Shown here one piece after another: positions 35,329 to 44,929 of a stretch of DNA of 64,000 bases. The stretch lies in NCBI RefSeq assembly GCF_002368335.1, contig NZ_AP018288.1, positions 3,066,263-3,130,262 of the forward strand, given 5' to 3'. Under the pieces are notes generated by a model, which saw only the letters and a program-made list of their open reading frames with translations, was not told where the DNA came from and searched no databases. Source of the stretch: Nostoc sp. NIES-4103. GTDB taxonomy: Bacteria > Cyanobacteriota > Cyanobacteriia > Cyanobacteriales > Nostocaceae. The position numbers and the translations under genes were made by a program. Position 1 is the stretch's first letter. Each line of letters opens with the position of its first letter.

Positions 35329-36645
35329 ATGGCAAAAACTACTACAATCCCGAAACTACAGGTATTCATCATTATTTGGTTGGGACAGATCATCTCACTG
35401 TTCGGCTCAGGACTTACTGGCTTTGCGTTAGGTGTTTGGGTTTACCAACAAACAGCATCCACAACACTGCTGGGGCTGGTTTCTTTGTTTACTGCATTGC
35501 CTGGAATATTACTATCCCCCATCGCTGGCGCTTTCGTAGACCGGGCTGAACGACGCTGGATAATGATACTAAGTAGCTGCGGTGGAGGTCTAGCTACTTT
35601 TTTTCTAGCACTGCTATCGTTAGCCGATAAGCTGAACGTCTGGCATATTTATATTGGCATGTCCATAATTTCGGTTTGCAGTACCTTGCAGTATCTCGCT
35701 GCTTCTGCGGCTATCACGTTGCTTGTGCCCAAACGGCATCTAGGCCGCGCCAGCGGCATGGTACAAATTGGAGAAGCATCTGCACGAGTTTTTGCCCCAG
35801 CACTAGCTGGTTTACTGGTGTTGACGCTACAAATTCAAGGCGTGCTTTTAATTGATTTTGCTTCTTACGTCTTGGCCATAGTGACGTTGTTGTTTATCCA
35901 GTTTCCCGAAGTTAAAAATACCATTGAAGACCGTGCAAAGAAAGCTTCACTGTTGGAAGAGACTATCTATGGTTGGACTTACATTTTTGATCACCCAGGA
36001 CTGCTAGCGCTATTACTGTTTTTTGCCCTCGGCAATTTTGTCTTGGGAATGGGTACTGTATTAGTGACCCCAATGCTCTTGGCTTTTACTTCACCCGCAA
36101 TACTTGGTAATGTCCTGTCCACTGGTGGTAGTGGTATGTTCATCGGCAGTATTGTCATGAGTGTATGGGGAGGCCCCAAGAAGCGCGTCTATGGGATGTT
36201 CTGCTTTGGACTCCTCCAAGGAGTTGCCATCATCTTGTTAGGGTTGCGTCCTTCCATACCATTAATTGCGATCGCTGCCTTTGGCGTTTTTTTTAGTGTG
36301 CCAATTATTACTGCTTGTAGCCAAGCAATTTGGCAAAGTAAAGTAGCGCCAGAGATTCAAGGACGCGTCTTTGCTGTGCGCCGGATGATTGCGTGGTCAT
36401 CCTTTCCACTGGCTTATCTTTTGGCTGGGCCGCTAGCTGACTATGTATTTGAGCCACTGTTGGCTAGTGACGGTCTACTTGCAGGCAGTGTCGGCAAAAT
36501 TATCGGTGTTGGAAACGGGCGTGGCATTGGCTTATTATTTATAGTCCTAGGAATAATTACTGTTATAGTCACAATTAGTGGTTATTTATATAAACCTCTG
36601 CGGACAGTAGAAAAAGAAATGCCAGATTTAATTTTGAGTAAGTAA
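35329..36645 (+). CDS. MFS exporter
   Basis: A 438-residue major-facilitator protein with about 12 hydrophobic helices. The loop 2-3 motif is GAFVDRAERRWIMI, close to the classic GxxxDRxxRR. Overall it resembles the EntS-like drug and siderophore exporters in their N-terminal LGQIISLFGSGLTGFALGVW stretch. A good candidate to export the product of the neighbouring NRPS cluster. It is divergent from the beta-hydroxylase gene across about 150 AT-rich bases, which should carry both promoters. Confidence 0.87.
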   Translation: MAKTTTIPKLQVFIIIWLGQIISLFGSGLTGFALGVWVYQQTASTTLLGLVSLFTALPGILLSPIAGAFVDRAERRWIMILSSCGGGLATFFLALLSLADKLNVWHIYIGMSIISVCSTLQYLAASAAITLLVPKRHLGRASGMVQIGEASARVFAPALAGLLVLTLQIQGVLLIDFASYVLAIVTLLFIQFPEVKNTIEDRAKKASLLEETIYGWTYIFDHPGLLALLLFFALGNFVLGMGTVLVTPMLLAFTSPAILGNVLSTGGSGMFIGSIVMSVWGGPKKRVYGMFCFGLLQGVAIILLGLRPSIPLIAIAAFGVFFSVPIITACSQAIWQSKVAPEIQGRVFAVRRMIAWSSFPLAYLLAGPLADYVFEPLLASDGLLAGSVGKIIGVGNGRGIGLLFIVLGIITVIVTISGYLYKPLRTVEKEMPDLILSK

Positions 36646-37090
36646 CCTGAGTTCGGAATAAACTCAAACCTTGATTCTGTCGTTAGTTTTGACAGTCTAA
36701 AACCCTTATTTTGTCGTCCAAGTGATCAAAATTGAGTCCCTAATACCGTTTCACTTTAAAATTGATGCATTTAGACAAGCTGGGGAAGCTGGGGAAGCTG
36801 GGGGAGAAAGAAAAATCATTTGCATGGCTGATTTCGTGAAATGAGCTGGGGAAGCGGGGGTAGCTGGGGTAGCTGGGGGAGAAAAGAGAAAAACCAGTAC
36901 TTTTTAATACTCAAAATTTAATGATTACACTTAATTTCTTTCTCTTCCCCAGCCTCCCCAGCCTCCCCAGCCCCCCCAGCTTTACCACCTCACAAAATCG
37001 CGTTGCTCCCGCCGTAGTTTATAAGGCAGGGAAACTAAGGGGGGTAAAAACGTAATTCAAATCACAGTCAACCACTTTTCAAACAACCTC
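36646..37090. other. repeat-filled intergenic region
   Basis: Contains a damaged copy of the 114-bp element (36743-36842), a second GCTGGGGAAGCGGGGG-type tract (36843-36885), its C-rich inverse (36955-36982), and the end of a miniature element at 37052-37095. No gene seen; the short open frames follow the repeats. Confidence 0.7.
36743..36842. mobile_element. 114-bp miniature element, copy 2 (right end damaged)
   Basis: Left end ATACCGTTTCAC and interior AAGCTGGGG units match the copy at 47004-47117 almost base for base. The right end stops at GTGAAATG, without the last four bases of the inverted repeat. Confidence 0.8.
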
Positions 37091-37095
37091 TTAAA
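37052..37095. mobile_element. one end of an AAGAGGATGTTTGAAAAGT-family element
   Basis: The stretch from TAATTCAAATCACAGTCAACC to ACTTTTCAAACAACCTCTTAA is the reverse complement, with few changes, of the left end of the copy at 14302. The other end is not seen. Its terminal bases supply or overlap the stop codon of the next gene (37091-37093). Confidence 0.7.
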
Positions 37096-37963
37096 TTAAA
37101 GATTGGTAAACAGAAGCAACGGCATCAGCTATTTTCTCCCAATATTGCTTGTCGGGATTTCGCGCCTCATAACACTGCTCAATTTGAATACCATTGCCAT
37201 TAGACAATCTATTCACAATATTTTCGGCAGCATCCCCGCCATAAGCACTCTTTGCAGAAGCAATATCTACACTGATACCAGAACCGACAATAGCATTCTC
37301 AATTGCCGTCTTAATTTGTTGCTTGAGTTGGTCACTAGCACGACCACCAATGAGAATGTTATTTCTCGTAAAACCATGAAAAGCTACAGCGTGAGTAAAT
37401 CCACGATTAATAATAGTCTTGAGTAGTGGAAATGATTCTTCATTAATATCAGTAGATGTGATGTGCCAGCGATCATACGCTCCAATAGTACTATCGCCCC
37501 AACCTTTACAAAGCCAAAAAGACACACCTTTATTAGCTAGTTGAGAAGCAACACGTTCTGCTTGTTTGTCAGTTTGGATTTCAATTACGCCACCATGAGG
37601 AGCAATGGCTATTAGTTTATTGTGAGTTCCATTGTCTGTTAATCGTTCAACAAACTCTTTATATTTTTGTGCATCCGCATCGTTGTAGGTTGTATTAACT
37701 ACTTGAGAATCTATCGTCACGTTGAAGGGAAAGTTAGATTGTCCTAATCGTGATGCTCCTTCTTGGGTTACACGCACAATATTATCTGGGGTTTCTTGGG
37801 GAGTGTTTCTAACTGTATAAATTGCATATTTTTTGTTGTCAAATTTCACTCGGATTTGTTGATTAATAGCACGACCAATAGTTAACAATTGGTCTGGATC
37901 AGCAGAACAATGTTCTTGTGTACCTGTGTTGGTATTTTGTACTTCAGCGTTGTATGTGGTCAT
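37091..37963 (-). CDS. poly-gamma-glutamate hydrolase-like protein
   Basis: A 290-residue protein. The core IAIAPHGGVIEIQT (H123, E128) and AVAFHGF (H196) match the zinc-peptidase fold of the poly-gamma-glutamate hydrolases known from phages and bacteria (PghP / DUF867). An extra N-terminal region of about 90 residues (DNIVRVTQEGASRLG) resembles the N-terminal parts of longer relatives. It would cleave gamma-glutamyl or related amide polymers. No signal peptide is seen. It lies 61 bases downstream of a methyltransferase gene on the same strand, possibly an operon. The stop codon abuts a miniature-element end. Confidence 0.75.
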   Translation of the reverse strand: MTTYNAEVQNTNTGTQEHCSADPDQLLTIGRAINQQIRVKFDNKKYAIYTVRNTPQETPDNIVRVTQEGASRLGQSNFPFNVTIDSQVVNTTYNDADAQKYKEFVERLTDNGTHNKLIAIAPHGGVIEIQTDKQAERVASQLANKGVSFWLCKGWGDSTIGAYDRWHITSTDINEESFPLLKTIINRGFTHAVAFHGFTRNNILIGGRASDQLKQQIKTAIENAIVGSGISVDIASAKSAYGGDAAENIVNRLSNGNGIQIEQCYEARNPDKQYWEKIADAVASVYQSLI

Positions 37964-38024
37964 TGGATTTGTCCTTTTTTGAGTTAAATGGAATATTGGT
38001 TACTAGTTTGGTTGCTAATTCTGC

Positions 38025-38870
38025 TTACTTCACAGCTTTTATTTGCTGAAATGGATAAACAAAAACAGTGTCTTGATTGTGTTTTAGCCAGGATAATTCT
38101 TGTTTCATTTCTTCTATTAGATAAGGTGTAATTTTGTCTTGAGCAATCAAGGCTGGGGCAACGCTCAATATAGCTTCAATAAACCAATCAATTAAATTTA
38201 TCCGTCGTGAAGTATCTTTCACTCTGTCATCCAAGTAAATAGGAACACAGTTAGCATTAACTTCAGAAAAACCAGCTTTCAATGCCAAGTTAGAAAGTTT
38301 TAGTCCTACATCTGGATCTCCTTTCAACTCCTTTTGGTAACGATTGAATATTTCCCAGTAAGTTTGAAAAGCTAGACAAGTAGGATAGGTATGTACGCCA
38401 GCATTAAACGCTTCTGTGCAATAGAGACTACTACCTGATTTCATTACTCTTTTTATTTGTTTGAGAACATTTAGCGGATTGTGTGCATGTTCTAGAACAA
38501 AACAGATCAATGCACCATCGAAACATTCATCGGGTAAAGGAAGTTCTCCATCATGGCTAACATACAGAGATACTCGTCCTGCTTCAATATATGGCTTGAG
38601 AAATTCACTAGCACGATGAATTTGTGCTTGGGAAATATCAACACCAGTAATTTTTAAATGCGGCCAGCGATTTAATAGGAGTTGTATTTGCGCTCCTACT
38701 CCACAACCTACTTCAATAATGTGATGACAATTAGAAAAATCAACATTGCTATAAATGTAAGGCTCTAAAAAATTGCTTTGTTTGATGAGGCGGTCTTGTT
38801 CATCTGTAGTGTAACCGTGAATGTATTTGGTAGTATTGTGATTGCTGATAGATATAGTAGATGTAGACAT
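38025..38870 (-). CDS. class I SAM-dependent methyltransferase
   Basis: A 281-residue methyltransferase with the SAM motif E53-VGCGVGA, the acidic motif ITGVDIS, and the later ALICFVLEHAHNPLNVLKQI. It transfers a methyl group from S-adenosylmethionine to a small molecule; the substrate is unknown. Upstream of the poly-gamma-glutamate hydrolase-like gene on the same strand (61-base gap). It could belong to the nearby NRPS pathway, but an unrelated role is equally possible. Confidence 0.88.
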   Translation of the reverse strand: MSTSTISISNHNTTKYIHGYTTDEQDRLIKQSNFLEPYIYSNVDFSNCHHIIEVGCGVGAQIQLLLNRWPHLKITGVDISQAQIHRASEFLKPYIEAGRVSLYVSHDGELPLPDECFDGALICFVLEHAHNPLNVLKQIKRVMKSGSSLYCTEAFNAGVHTYPTCLAFQTYWEIFNRYQKELKGDPDVGLKLSNLALKAGFSEVNANCVPIYLDDRVKDTSRRINLIDWFIEAILSVAPALIAQDKITPYLIEEMKQELSWLKHNQDTVFVYPFQQIKAVK

Positions 38871-38947
38871 AGCTTCCTTTATTGTTTGAGGTAGTAATAA
38901 TTTGCTTGCAGGAATAGCTGAAAAAAATAAGAGTTAGAGGTTTTGAC

Positions 38948-39002
38948 CTTGCAGATTAAAGTTCAGAAAGACATCTCCTGCTCAATAAATTCATTAAAAT
39001 TG
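38948..39002 (+). repeat. 55-bp direct repeat, copy 1
   Basis: Begins CTTGCAGATTAAAGTTCAG and ends TTCATTAAAATTG. It matches 40116-40170 at 50 of 55 positions in the same orientation. The pair flanks the tectonin-like gene. Confidence 0.85.
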
Positions 39003-39072
39003 CCTGAATATTCTACATACCACACCTCTGACTTTTCCTCACCCTGTAAAAAATCAGGTAGGTGCCTAGGGT

Positions 39073-39112
39073 AAAAACTTGATAAATAAGTTTGCTTATT
39101 CATCAAGTTTTT
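39073..39112. terminator. hairpin terminator for the tectonin-like gene
   Basis: AAACTTGATAAATAAG (39075-39090) pairs with CTTATTCATCAAGTTT (39095-39110) with one bulge, and runs of A and T lie on the two sides. It sits 60 bases past the stop of the minus-strand gene and could work in both directions. Confidence 0.7.
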
Positions 39113-39169
39113 AGTTTATTTATTCCATAGTTTCGCTTTAGGAACTAGTTTAGATACCAGGTTCCAATT

Positions 39170-40018
39170 TTATATTTTCAATCCCGTTTCAAATTCGATA
39201 TTTTCTTCTTTTATTTGAAACATCCAAACTTCTTTTTCATCTGGACTGGTGGCACATAGCGAAGTACCACCAGCAAAAATTCTACCTGCTGCGCCACCTA
39301 TTTTTATCCAAGACTTTGATTTGTTGTTAAACTGCCAAACAGAATCTTTATTTGGAGTTAAACCATATAAATTGCCTTGATCATCAATAGCAAACATTTT
39401 GCCAGGATTTCCTATCTTTGTCCAAGCATTAGGTTGTCCGTCAAATTTAAAGATATCCCCAGTGTCAGGTTGAATTTTGCATAACAATCCACCACGAGCA
39501 ATAATATCTGTAGCGGCATCACTAATTTTTGTCCAAGATTTAGGCTTCCCATCGTAACGAAATATAGCGCTACTATCAGGGGTTAGACCATATAAATGGT
39601 AACCGTCACAAACAAATTTTTTGCCAGGAGTTCCTATTAATTCCCAACTTCCTGGATAATCATTGTGTTTGTAAATGTTACCATCTCCTAAAGTTGCATA
39701 TAATATACTACTACCACAGGGAAAAATGTCTACGCAGTCGTTTACCTCAGATGCTCCATAAACTGGTTCCCAAGGTTGCCAATGATAGTAAGTGTTTCCG
39801 TTTCTAAAATTAATATGCCAATATTCTCCTATTCTATATACACGTCCGCCATTACAAGCAATTTTACTGGTTTTAGTATCACCTAATTGCTCCCAAGAAT
39901 TAGATTTAGCATTGAAGAGAGAAACTTGTTCACTTTCATTTAGTTTAAAAACTTGATTTAAGCTGTTAATGACAAATGATTTACCACCGTTACCTATTTT
40001 TCTCCATGAATCTGCCAT
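39170..40018 (-). CDS. tectonin-like beta-propeller protein
   Basis: A 282-residue protein made of about six repeats of the tectonin type: SWRKIGNGGKSFVINS, SWEQLGDTKTSKIACN, SWELIGTPGKKFVCDG, SWTKISDAATDIIARG, AWTKIGNPGKMFAIDD, SWIKIGGAAGRIFAGG. Each blade has the W-x-x-I-G consensus followed by a hydrophobic strand. Tectonins are six-bladed lectin-like propellers that bind carbohydrates such as O-methylated sugars or lipopolysaccharide. No signal peptide. It lies between two direct 55-bp repeats and stands alone transcriptionally (own terminator). Role inferred: binding to a surface glycan, own or foreign. Confidence 0.8.
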   Translation of the reverse strand: MADSWRKIGNGGKSFVINSLNQVFKLNESEQVSLFNAKSNSWEQLGDTKTSKIACNGGRVYRIGEYWHINFRNGNTYYHWQPWEPVYGASEVNDCVDIFPCGSSILYATLGDGNIYKHNDYPGSWELIGTPGKKFVCDGYHLYGLTPDSSAIFRYDGKPKSWTKISDAATDIIARGGLLCKIQPDTGDIFKFDGQPNAWTKIGNPGKMFAIDDQGNLYGLTPNKDSVWQFNNKSKSWIKIGGAAGRIFAGGTSLCATSPDEKEVWMFQIKEENIEFETGLKI

Positions 40019-40115
40019 TTTAGTATCTCCTTATTTGCTGTCAGTAGAGCGAACAATTTGTAAGCTCATGAAAGAATCAGAGTTTATCCGAAGTTTTTGG
40101 GATGATCTTTTTGGT

Positions 40116-40170
40116 CTTGCAGATGAGAGTTCAGAAAGACCTCTCCTGCTCGATAAATTCATTAAAACTG
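40116..40170 (+). repeat. 55-bp direct repeat, copy 2
   Basis: Begins CTTGCAGATGAGAGTTCAG; 50 of 55 positions match the copy at 38948-39002. It lies about 100 bases before the NB-ARC/WD40 gene. Confidence 0.85.
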
Positions 40171-40273
40171 GTTAAATACTGAGTTCAATACTGAAAAAAT
40201 TATGACTTGATACTAACTTGCGACTAACTTAGGCTAAGATGAGTCCTAAGTATTTTTGCGTATACATTCATCT

Positions 40274-43200
40274 ATGTCGCGATCGCTCAAAGTTCGCCTT
40301 GATTATCTTGAAAAGGTCAAACTAGCTCTGAAACGCAATGGCTATCCCAGCCAAAAAAGCTTTTCTCAAGATTTAGGACTGGCTTTAGCAACTGTCAGCA
40401 AATTTTTTACGGGCAAAGCCATAGATTATGCAAATTTTCAAGAAATATGTGTAAAATTGGCTCTTGACTGGCAAGCGATCGCAGATTTAGGGGACGCAAT
40501 GCCCCAAGAACCTGTTTCCGTAAAATCCGAAGTTAAGCTTGTCAACACTCATAGAGACTGGGGTGAAGCGATAGATGTTTCCGCGTTCTACGGACGTACA
40601 GCAGAACTAGCAACTTTACAACAATGGATTGTAGGCGATCGCGTTCGACTCGTAGCACTCTTAGGTATGGGAGGAATTGGCAAAACTGCTCTATCTGTAA
40701 AACTGGCACAACAAATCCAAGAACAATTTGAGTTTCTCATCTGGCGAAGTCTCCGCAACGCTCCACCAGTTAAAGATATCTTGGCAGATTTGATTTTATT
40801 TTTGTCTAATCAACAAGAAACAAATTTACCAGAAACTATCAGTGGTAGATTATCACGCTTACTTACTTATTTACGTTCCTCTCGTTGCCTAATTATTTTA
40901 GATAATGCCGAGGCAATTTTAGAAAGCGGTGAGTACGTGGGAAAATATCGAGAAGGATATGCAGATTATGGAGAACTCCTGAGACTTGTAGGAGAAACAC
41001 CTCATACAAGCTGCATGGTGCTAACTTCTCGTGAGAAACCCGCAGAAATTGCCGCACTCGAAGGAGAAATAGAGCCAGTACGCTCATATCAACTCACAGG
41101 TTTAAATGTAATAGAAACAGAGAATATTCTCAAAAATAAGGGGCTTTTAGCAGCGAATGATGAAAGTAAAAAATTAAATGATTGCTATAGAGGTAATCCT
41201 TTAGCGTTAAAGATAGTTGCTACTTCTATTCAAGAGATATTTGCTGGGAATATTGGTGAATTTTTAGCACAAGGAACAGCAGTTTTTAATGGCATTCGCT
41301 TGCTTTTAGAACAGCAGACTAATCGCTTATCAGAATTAGAACAGCAGATAATGTACTGGCTGGCGATTAATCGTGAACCGACTTCTATATCTGAATTGAA
41401 AGAAGATATTGTAGCACCATTATCATTAAACAATTTATTAGAGGCTGTGGAATCGCTTTTGCGGCGCTCGCTCATTGAAAAAACTAGTAATGGCTTTACA
41501 CAACAACCTGTCATTATGGAGTACATGACAGAACGATTAATTGAGCAGGTAAGTAAAGAGATAACTAATCTTAAAATAGAGTTACTGACGAATTACGCTT
41601 TAATTAAAGCTACAGCTAAAGACTACATTAAACAAAGCCAAATTCGCTTTATTTTAAAACCGATTGCCGAGCGTGTCAACTGTCAATTTCTTTCAAAACA
41701 AAATATTAATAAACAACTAAATCTAATTTTAGATAAACTGCGTACCGAATTCGTCACCTCTACTGGATATGGGGGAGGTAATTTAATTAATTTATTCGCT
41801 CAATTTCAGATTGATTTAACTAACTATGACTTTTCTTATTTAAATATTTGGCAAGCAGATTTACGACAAGTAAATTTGCTCGGTGTCAATTTTAGTGGTG
41901 CTAATTTCGAGAAATCTGTGTTTGCAGAAAAGTTTAGTAATGTAATATCCATAGCATTTAGTCCAGATGGCAAACTACTAGCATGTGGTGATGAGGATGG
42001 GCAAATTCACTTGTGGCAAGTGGACGATGGTAAAATACTTGTTATATCACGATTAATTGCTACTCTTGTAGGGCATACTAGTTGGGTATATTCAGTCAGT
42101 TTCAGTCCGGATAGCAGTACTCTCATCACCAGTAGTTTTGACTCTACACTACGGTTATGGGATGTGCAATCTGGTGTCGCTTTAAAAACTTTACACGGTC
42201 ATAACAGTGGTGTATATTCGGTCAGCTTCAGTTCCGATAGCAGTACCATTGCTAGTGGCGGTTATGACTCCACAGTACGATTATGGGACGTACAATCTGG
42301 TGACGCTTTAAAAACTTTACACGGTCATAGCACTAGGGTAATTTCAGTCAGCTTTAGTCCTGATGGCAGTACTATTGCTAGTGGCGGTTATGACTCCACA
42401 GTACGATTATGGGATGTGCAGTCTGGTGTAGCTTTAAAAACTTTATACGGTCACAACAGGGAAATATACTCAATTACCTTTAGTCCTAATGGTAGTACCA
42501 TTGCTAGTGGTGGTTATGACTCTACACTACGGTTATGGGATGTGCAATCTGGTGTCGTTTTAAAAACTTTGCATGGTCATACTAGTGTAATAAATTCAGT
42601 CAGCTTTAGCCCCAATGGTAGGATCTTAGCTAGTGCTAGTATGGATCAAACTGTGCGGTTGTGGGATGTACAATCTGGTGTCGTTTTAAAAACTTTGCAT
42701 GGTCATACTAGTGCAGTAAATTCAGTCAGTTTTAGCCCCAATGGTAGAATCTTAGCCAGCAGCAGTTTAGATTCCACAGTCCGCTTATGGGATGCACATT
42801 CTGGTGTAGCTTTAAAAACCTTATATGGTCACAGCCGTGCAATACACTCAGTCAGCTTTAGTCCAGATGGTAGTACTATAGCAAGTAGTAGTTTTGACTC
42901 TACAGTACGGTTGTGGAATGTACATTCTGGCGTAAATTTAAAAACTTTGCGCGGTCATAGCAGTGAAGTAGATTCAATCAGTTTCAGTCCGGATGGGGCA
43001 ACACTTGCTAGTGGTAGTTCTGACTCCACAGTACGGTTGTGGGATGTACATTCTGGTGTATGTTTAAAAATTTTGCACTGTAGCAGTGGAGTAGACTCAA
43101 TCAGTTTCAGCCCAAATGGGACAACACTTGCTAGTGGTAGTTTTGACTCCACAGTGTGGTTATGGGATATACGTTTTGGTAGAAATCCAAAAATATTACA

Positions 43201-43813
43201 CGGTCACAGTAGTGCAGTACTCTCATTAAGCTTCAGTCCAGATGGTACAACACTTGCTAGTGGTAGTTTTGATTCCACAGTGCGATTATGGGATGTACAT
43301 TCTGGTGCAGCTTTAAAAACTTTGCATGGACACAGTAGCACGGTACTTTCAGTAAATTTTAGTCCTAATAGTCATATCCTGGCTAGTAGCAGTTTTGATT
43401 CAGAAATTCGATTATGGGATGTGAAGACAGGCGAAGTACTAACAGTATTGAATGGTCATAACAATGCAGTGTACTCAGTAAATTTTAGTCCAGATGGGAC
43501 TACCCTTGTCAGTGGTGGTTTTGATTCAGAAATTCGATTGTGGAATGTTACTTCTGGTAAGTGCCTTAAAGTTTTGCAAGGTCATAGTAGTAAGGTATAC
43601 TCGGTTAGCTTCAGTCCGGATGGTTTGCTGCTAGTCAGTAGTAGCCAAGATGAGACGATCAAGTTATGGGATGTGGCTACAGGTGAGTGTATCAGAACAC
43701 TCAGAGCCGATCGCCTTTACGAAGGCATGAATATTACTGGCGTTACAGGTTTAACACCAGCACAACGGCAAACGCTGAAGATTTTAGGATCTGTTGAGTC
43801 AGAGTCACAATAG
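40274..43813 (+). CDS. NB-ARC / 14-repeat WD40 protein
   Basis: About 1179 residues. An N-terminal HTH-like module of 70 residues (SFSQDLGLALATVSKFFTGK) is followed by an NB-ARC NTPase with P-loop LLGMGGIGKTALS and Walker B CLIILDNAEAIL. A short pentapeptide-like stretch (VNLLGVNFSGANFEKSVF) comes next, then 14 WD40 repeats, enough for two seven-bladed propellers. Repeats are similar but less uniform than in the protein at 3226. Such STAND proteins sense a ligand through the propeller and switch on by nucleotide exchange; this one has no visible catalytic effector, so it may act through its HTH or by recruiting partners. ATG 40274 is preferred to an in-frame TTG at 40256. Confidence 0.9.
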   Translation: MSRSLKVRLDYLEKVKLALKRNGYPSQKSFSQDLGLALATVSKFFTGKAIDYANFQEICVKLALDWQAIADLGDAMPQEPVSVKSEVKLVNTHRDWGEAIDVSAFYGRTAELATLQQWIVGDRVRLVALLGMGGIGKTALSVKLAQQIQEQFEFLIWRSLRNAPPVKDILADLILFLSNQQETNLPETISGRLSRLLTYLRSSRCLIILDNAEAILESGEYVGKYREGYADYGELLRLVGETPHTSCMVLTSREKPAEIAALEGEIEPVRSYQLTGLNVIETENILKNKGLLAANDESKKLNDCYRGNPLALKIVATSIQEIFAGNIGEFLAQGTAVFNGIRLLLEQQTNRLSELEQQIMYWLAINREPTSISELKEDIVAPLSLNNLLEAVESLLRRSLIEKTSNGFTQQPVIMEYMTERLIEQVSKEITNLKIELLTNYALIKATAKDYIKQSQIRFILKPIAERVNCQFLSKQNINKQLNLILDKLRTEFVTSTGYGGGNLINLFAQFQIDLTNYDFSYLNIWQADLRQVNLLGVNFSGANFEKSVFAEKFSNVISIAFSPDGKLLACGDEDGQIHLWQVDDGKILVISRLIATLVGHTSWVYSVSFSPDSSTLITSSFDSTLRLWDVQSGVALKTLHGHNSGVYSVSFSSDSSTIASGGYDSTVRLWDVQSGDALKTLHGHSTRVISVSFSPDGSTIASGGYDSTVRLWDVQSGVALKTLYGHNREIYSITFSPNGSTIASGGYDSTLRLWDVQSGVVLKTLHGHTSVINSVSFSPNGRILASASMDQTVRLWDVQSGVVLKTLHGHTSAVNSVSFSPNGRILASSSLDSTVRLWDAHSGVALKTLYGHSRAIHSVSFSPDGSTIASSSFDSTVRLWNVHSGVNLKTLRGHSSEVDSISFSPDGATLASGSSDSTVRLWDVHSGVCLKILHCSSGVDSISFSPNGTTLASGSFDSTVWLWDIRFGRNPKILHGHSSAVLSLSFSPDGTTLASGSFDSTVRLWDVHSGAALKTLHGHSSTVLSVNFSPNSHILASSSFDSEIRLWDVKTGEVLTVLNGHNNAVYSVNFSPDGTTLVSGGFDSEIRLWNVTSGKCLKVLQGHSSKVYSVSFSPDGLLLVSSSQDETIKLWDVATGECIRTLRADRLYEGMNITGVTGLTPAQRQTLKILGSVESESQ

Positions 43814-43960
43814 TTTGGCATCTACTGCAAATGCGATGTCTAACGACAAGCCGCAAGCGTCTACGCACTTTACAGCAGGGGGTACGGCTAGAACAAACCG
43901 ATTGCGATCATAAAACAGTATCAGTGCTGTTACGAATAAACAGCTCTATTCCCCATCTCC

Positions 43961-44929
43961 TTAACCTTCTAACTGTCCCAATTGAGCTAGAATATCGCGG
44001 TTGACTTTGATGTAGCCAGGATCAACGTGGGTAAAGTGTGAACTCAACTGTTCATAGGCTTTTGGTAGTGTGTGGAATGGAATTGATGGGTACAAATGGT
44101 GTACTGCATGAAATGACATATTCCACATGAGAAACTGCAAAGGCCAAAGCGTCAAGGTGACGCGGGTATTTGTCAGCAGGTTAGCGTCAAGAGAACAACC
44201 CGTGTGTTCTGCCAGTAAAATAAAACGCAGAATCGGTTGACCTACAAACAACGGTAGCAGCCAGTAAAGTATAAACCAAGGCTGATTTACTGCCATGGAA
44301 ACTGCGATCGCCCCTGCATAAACACCTAATTGCCAGCGAGTCGAGCGTATCACTTCCACTCGCGCTGTCTCTGGTATAAATGGATAATCCTCAACTTGAC
44401 CCAGTGCAATGCGGATATGTCCACGTATCTTGTCCACCCACCAAAGTAAACCGCTAAGTACTAACAAATATTCCCCCAAGTTGTGCGGGGTGAGGTCGGT
44501 GAGTTCAGGGTCTTTACTAGGTACTCTAGTATAAAGATGATGCCATTTGTGGTAATGACGATAGAATGTGCTGTTGTAAAAAGAGAGTAATCCCGCACAC
44601 CAAGCCACAGCATCATTTAAATTATTGTTAGCAAAAGGAGTTCTGTGAACGCCTTCGTGCATCGGTGCAAACATTGCAGCCAAACCAAAGCCGTAGAGTA
44701 GCAGTGCTGGTATTGCGACAAACCAATTGCCCCAGTTTGTCGCCCACAGGTAGCCACTACATCCGATGATAGCCAGATGTCCAATTAAATGAATTAGTCC
44801 TTTGGAGTTAGAGCGATCGTTGAAAGTATTTAATTCTTGTACACTGAGAATCTGACGAGCGTTGTACTGCTTCTCGGTTTTGTTATCTAATAATTCAGGT
44901 TGAATAATTGCATCACTAGACATAATCAA
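43961..44929 (-). CDS. membrane fatty-acid desaturase / carotenoid hydroxylase family
   Basis: A 322-residue di-iron membrane protein with the three histidine boxes H91EGVH95, H127KWHH131 and H274AVHH278, plus E241-H242, and four or so hydrophobic helices between them. These boxes are shared by acyl-lipid desaturases and the CrtR-type carotenoid hydroxylases; I cannot decide between them by eye. The length fits both. It acts in membranes with ferredoxin as the likely electron donor. It is divergent from the psbA gene. Confidence 0.8.
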   Translation of the reverse strand: MIMSSDAIIQPELLDNKTEKQYNARQILSVQELNTFNDRSNSKGLIHLIGHLAIIGCSGYLWATNWGNWFVAIPALLLYGFGLAAMFAPMHEGVHRTPFANNNLNDAVAWCAGLLSFYNSTFYRHYHKWHHLYTRVPSKDPELTDLTPHNLGEYLLVLSGLLWWVDKIRGHIRIALGQVEDYPFIPETARVEVIRSTRWQLGVYAGAIAVSMAVNQPWFILYWLLPLFVGQPILRFILLAEHTGCSLDANLLTNTRVTLTLWPLQFLMWNMSFHAVHHLYPSIPFHTLPKAYEQLSSHFTHVDPGYIKVNRDILAQLGQLEG

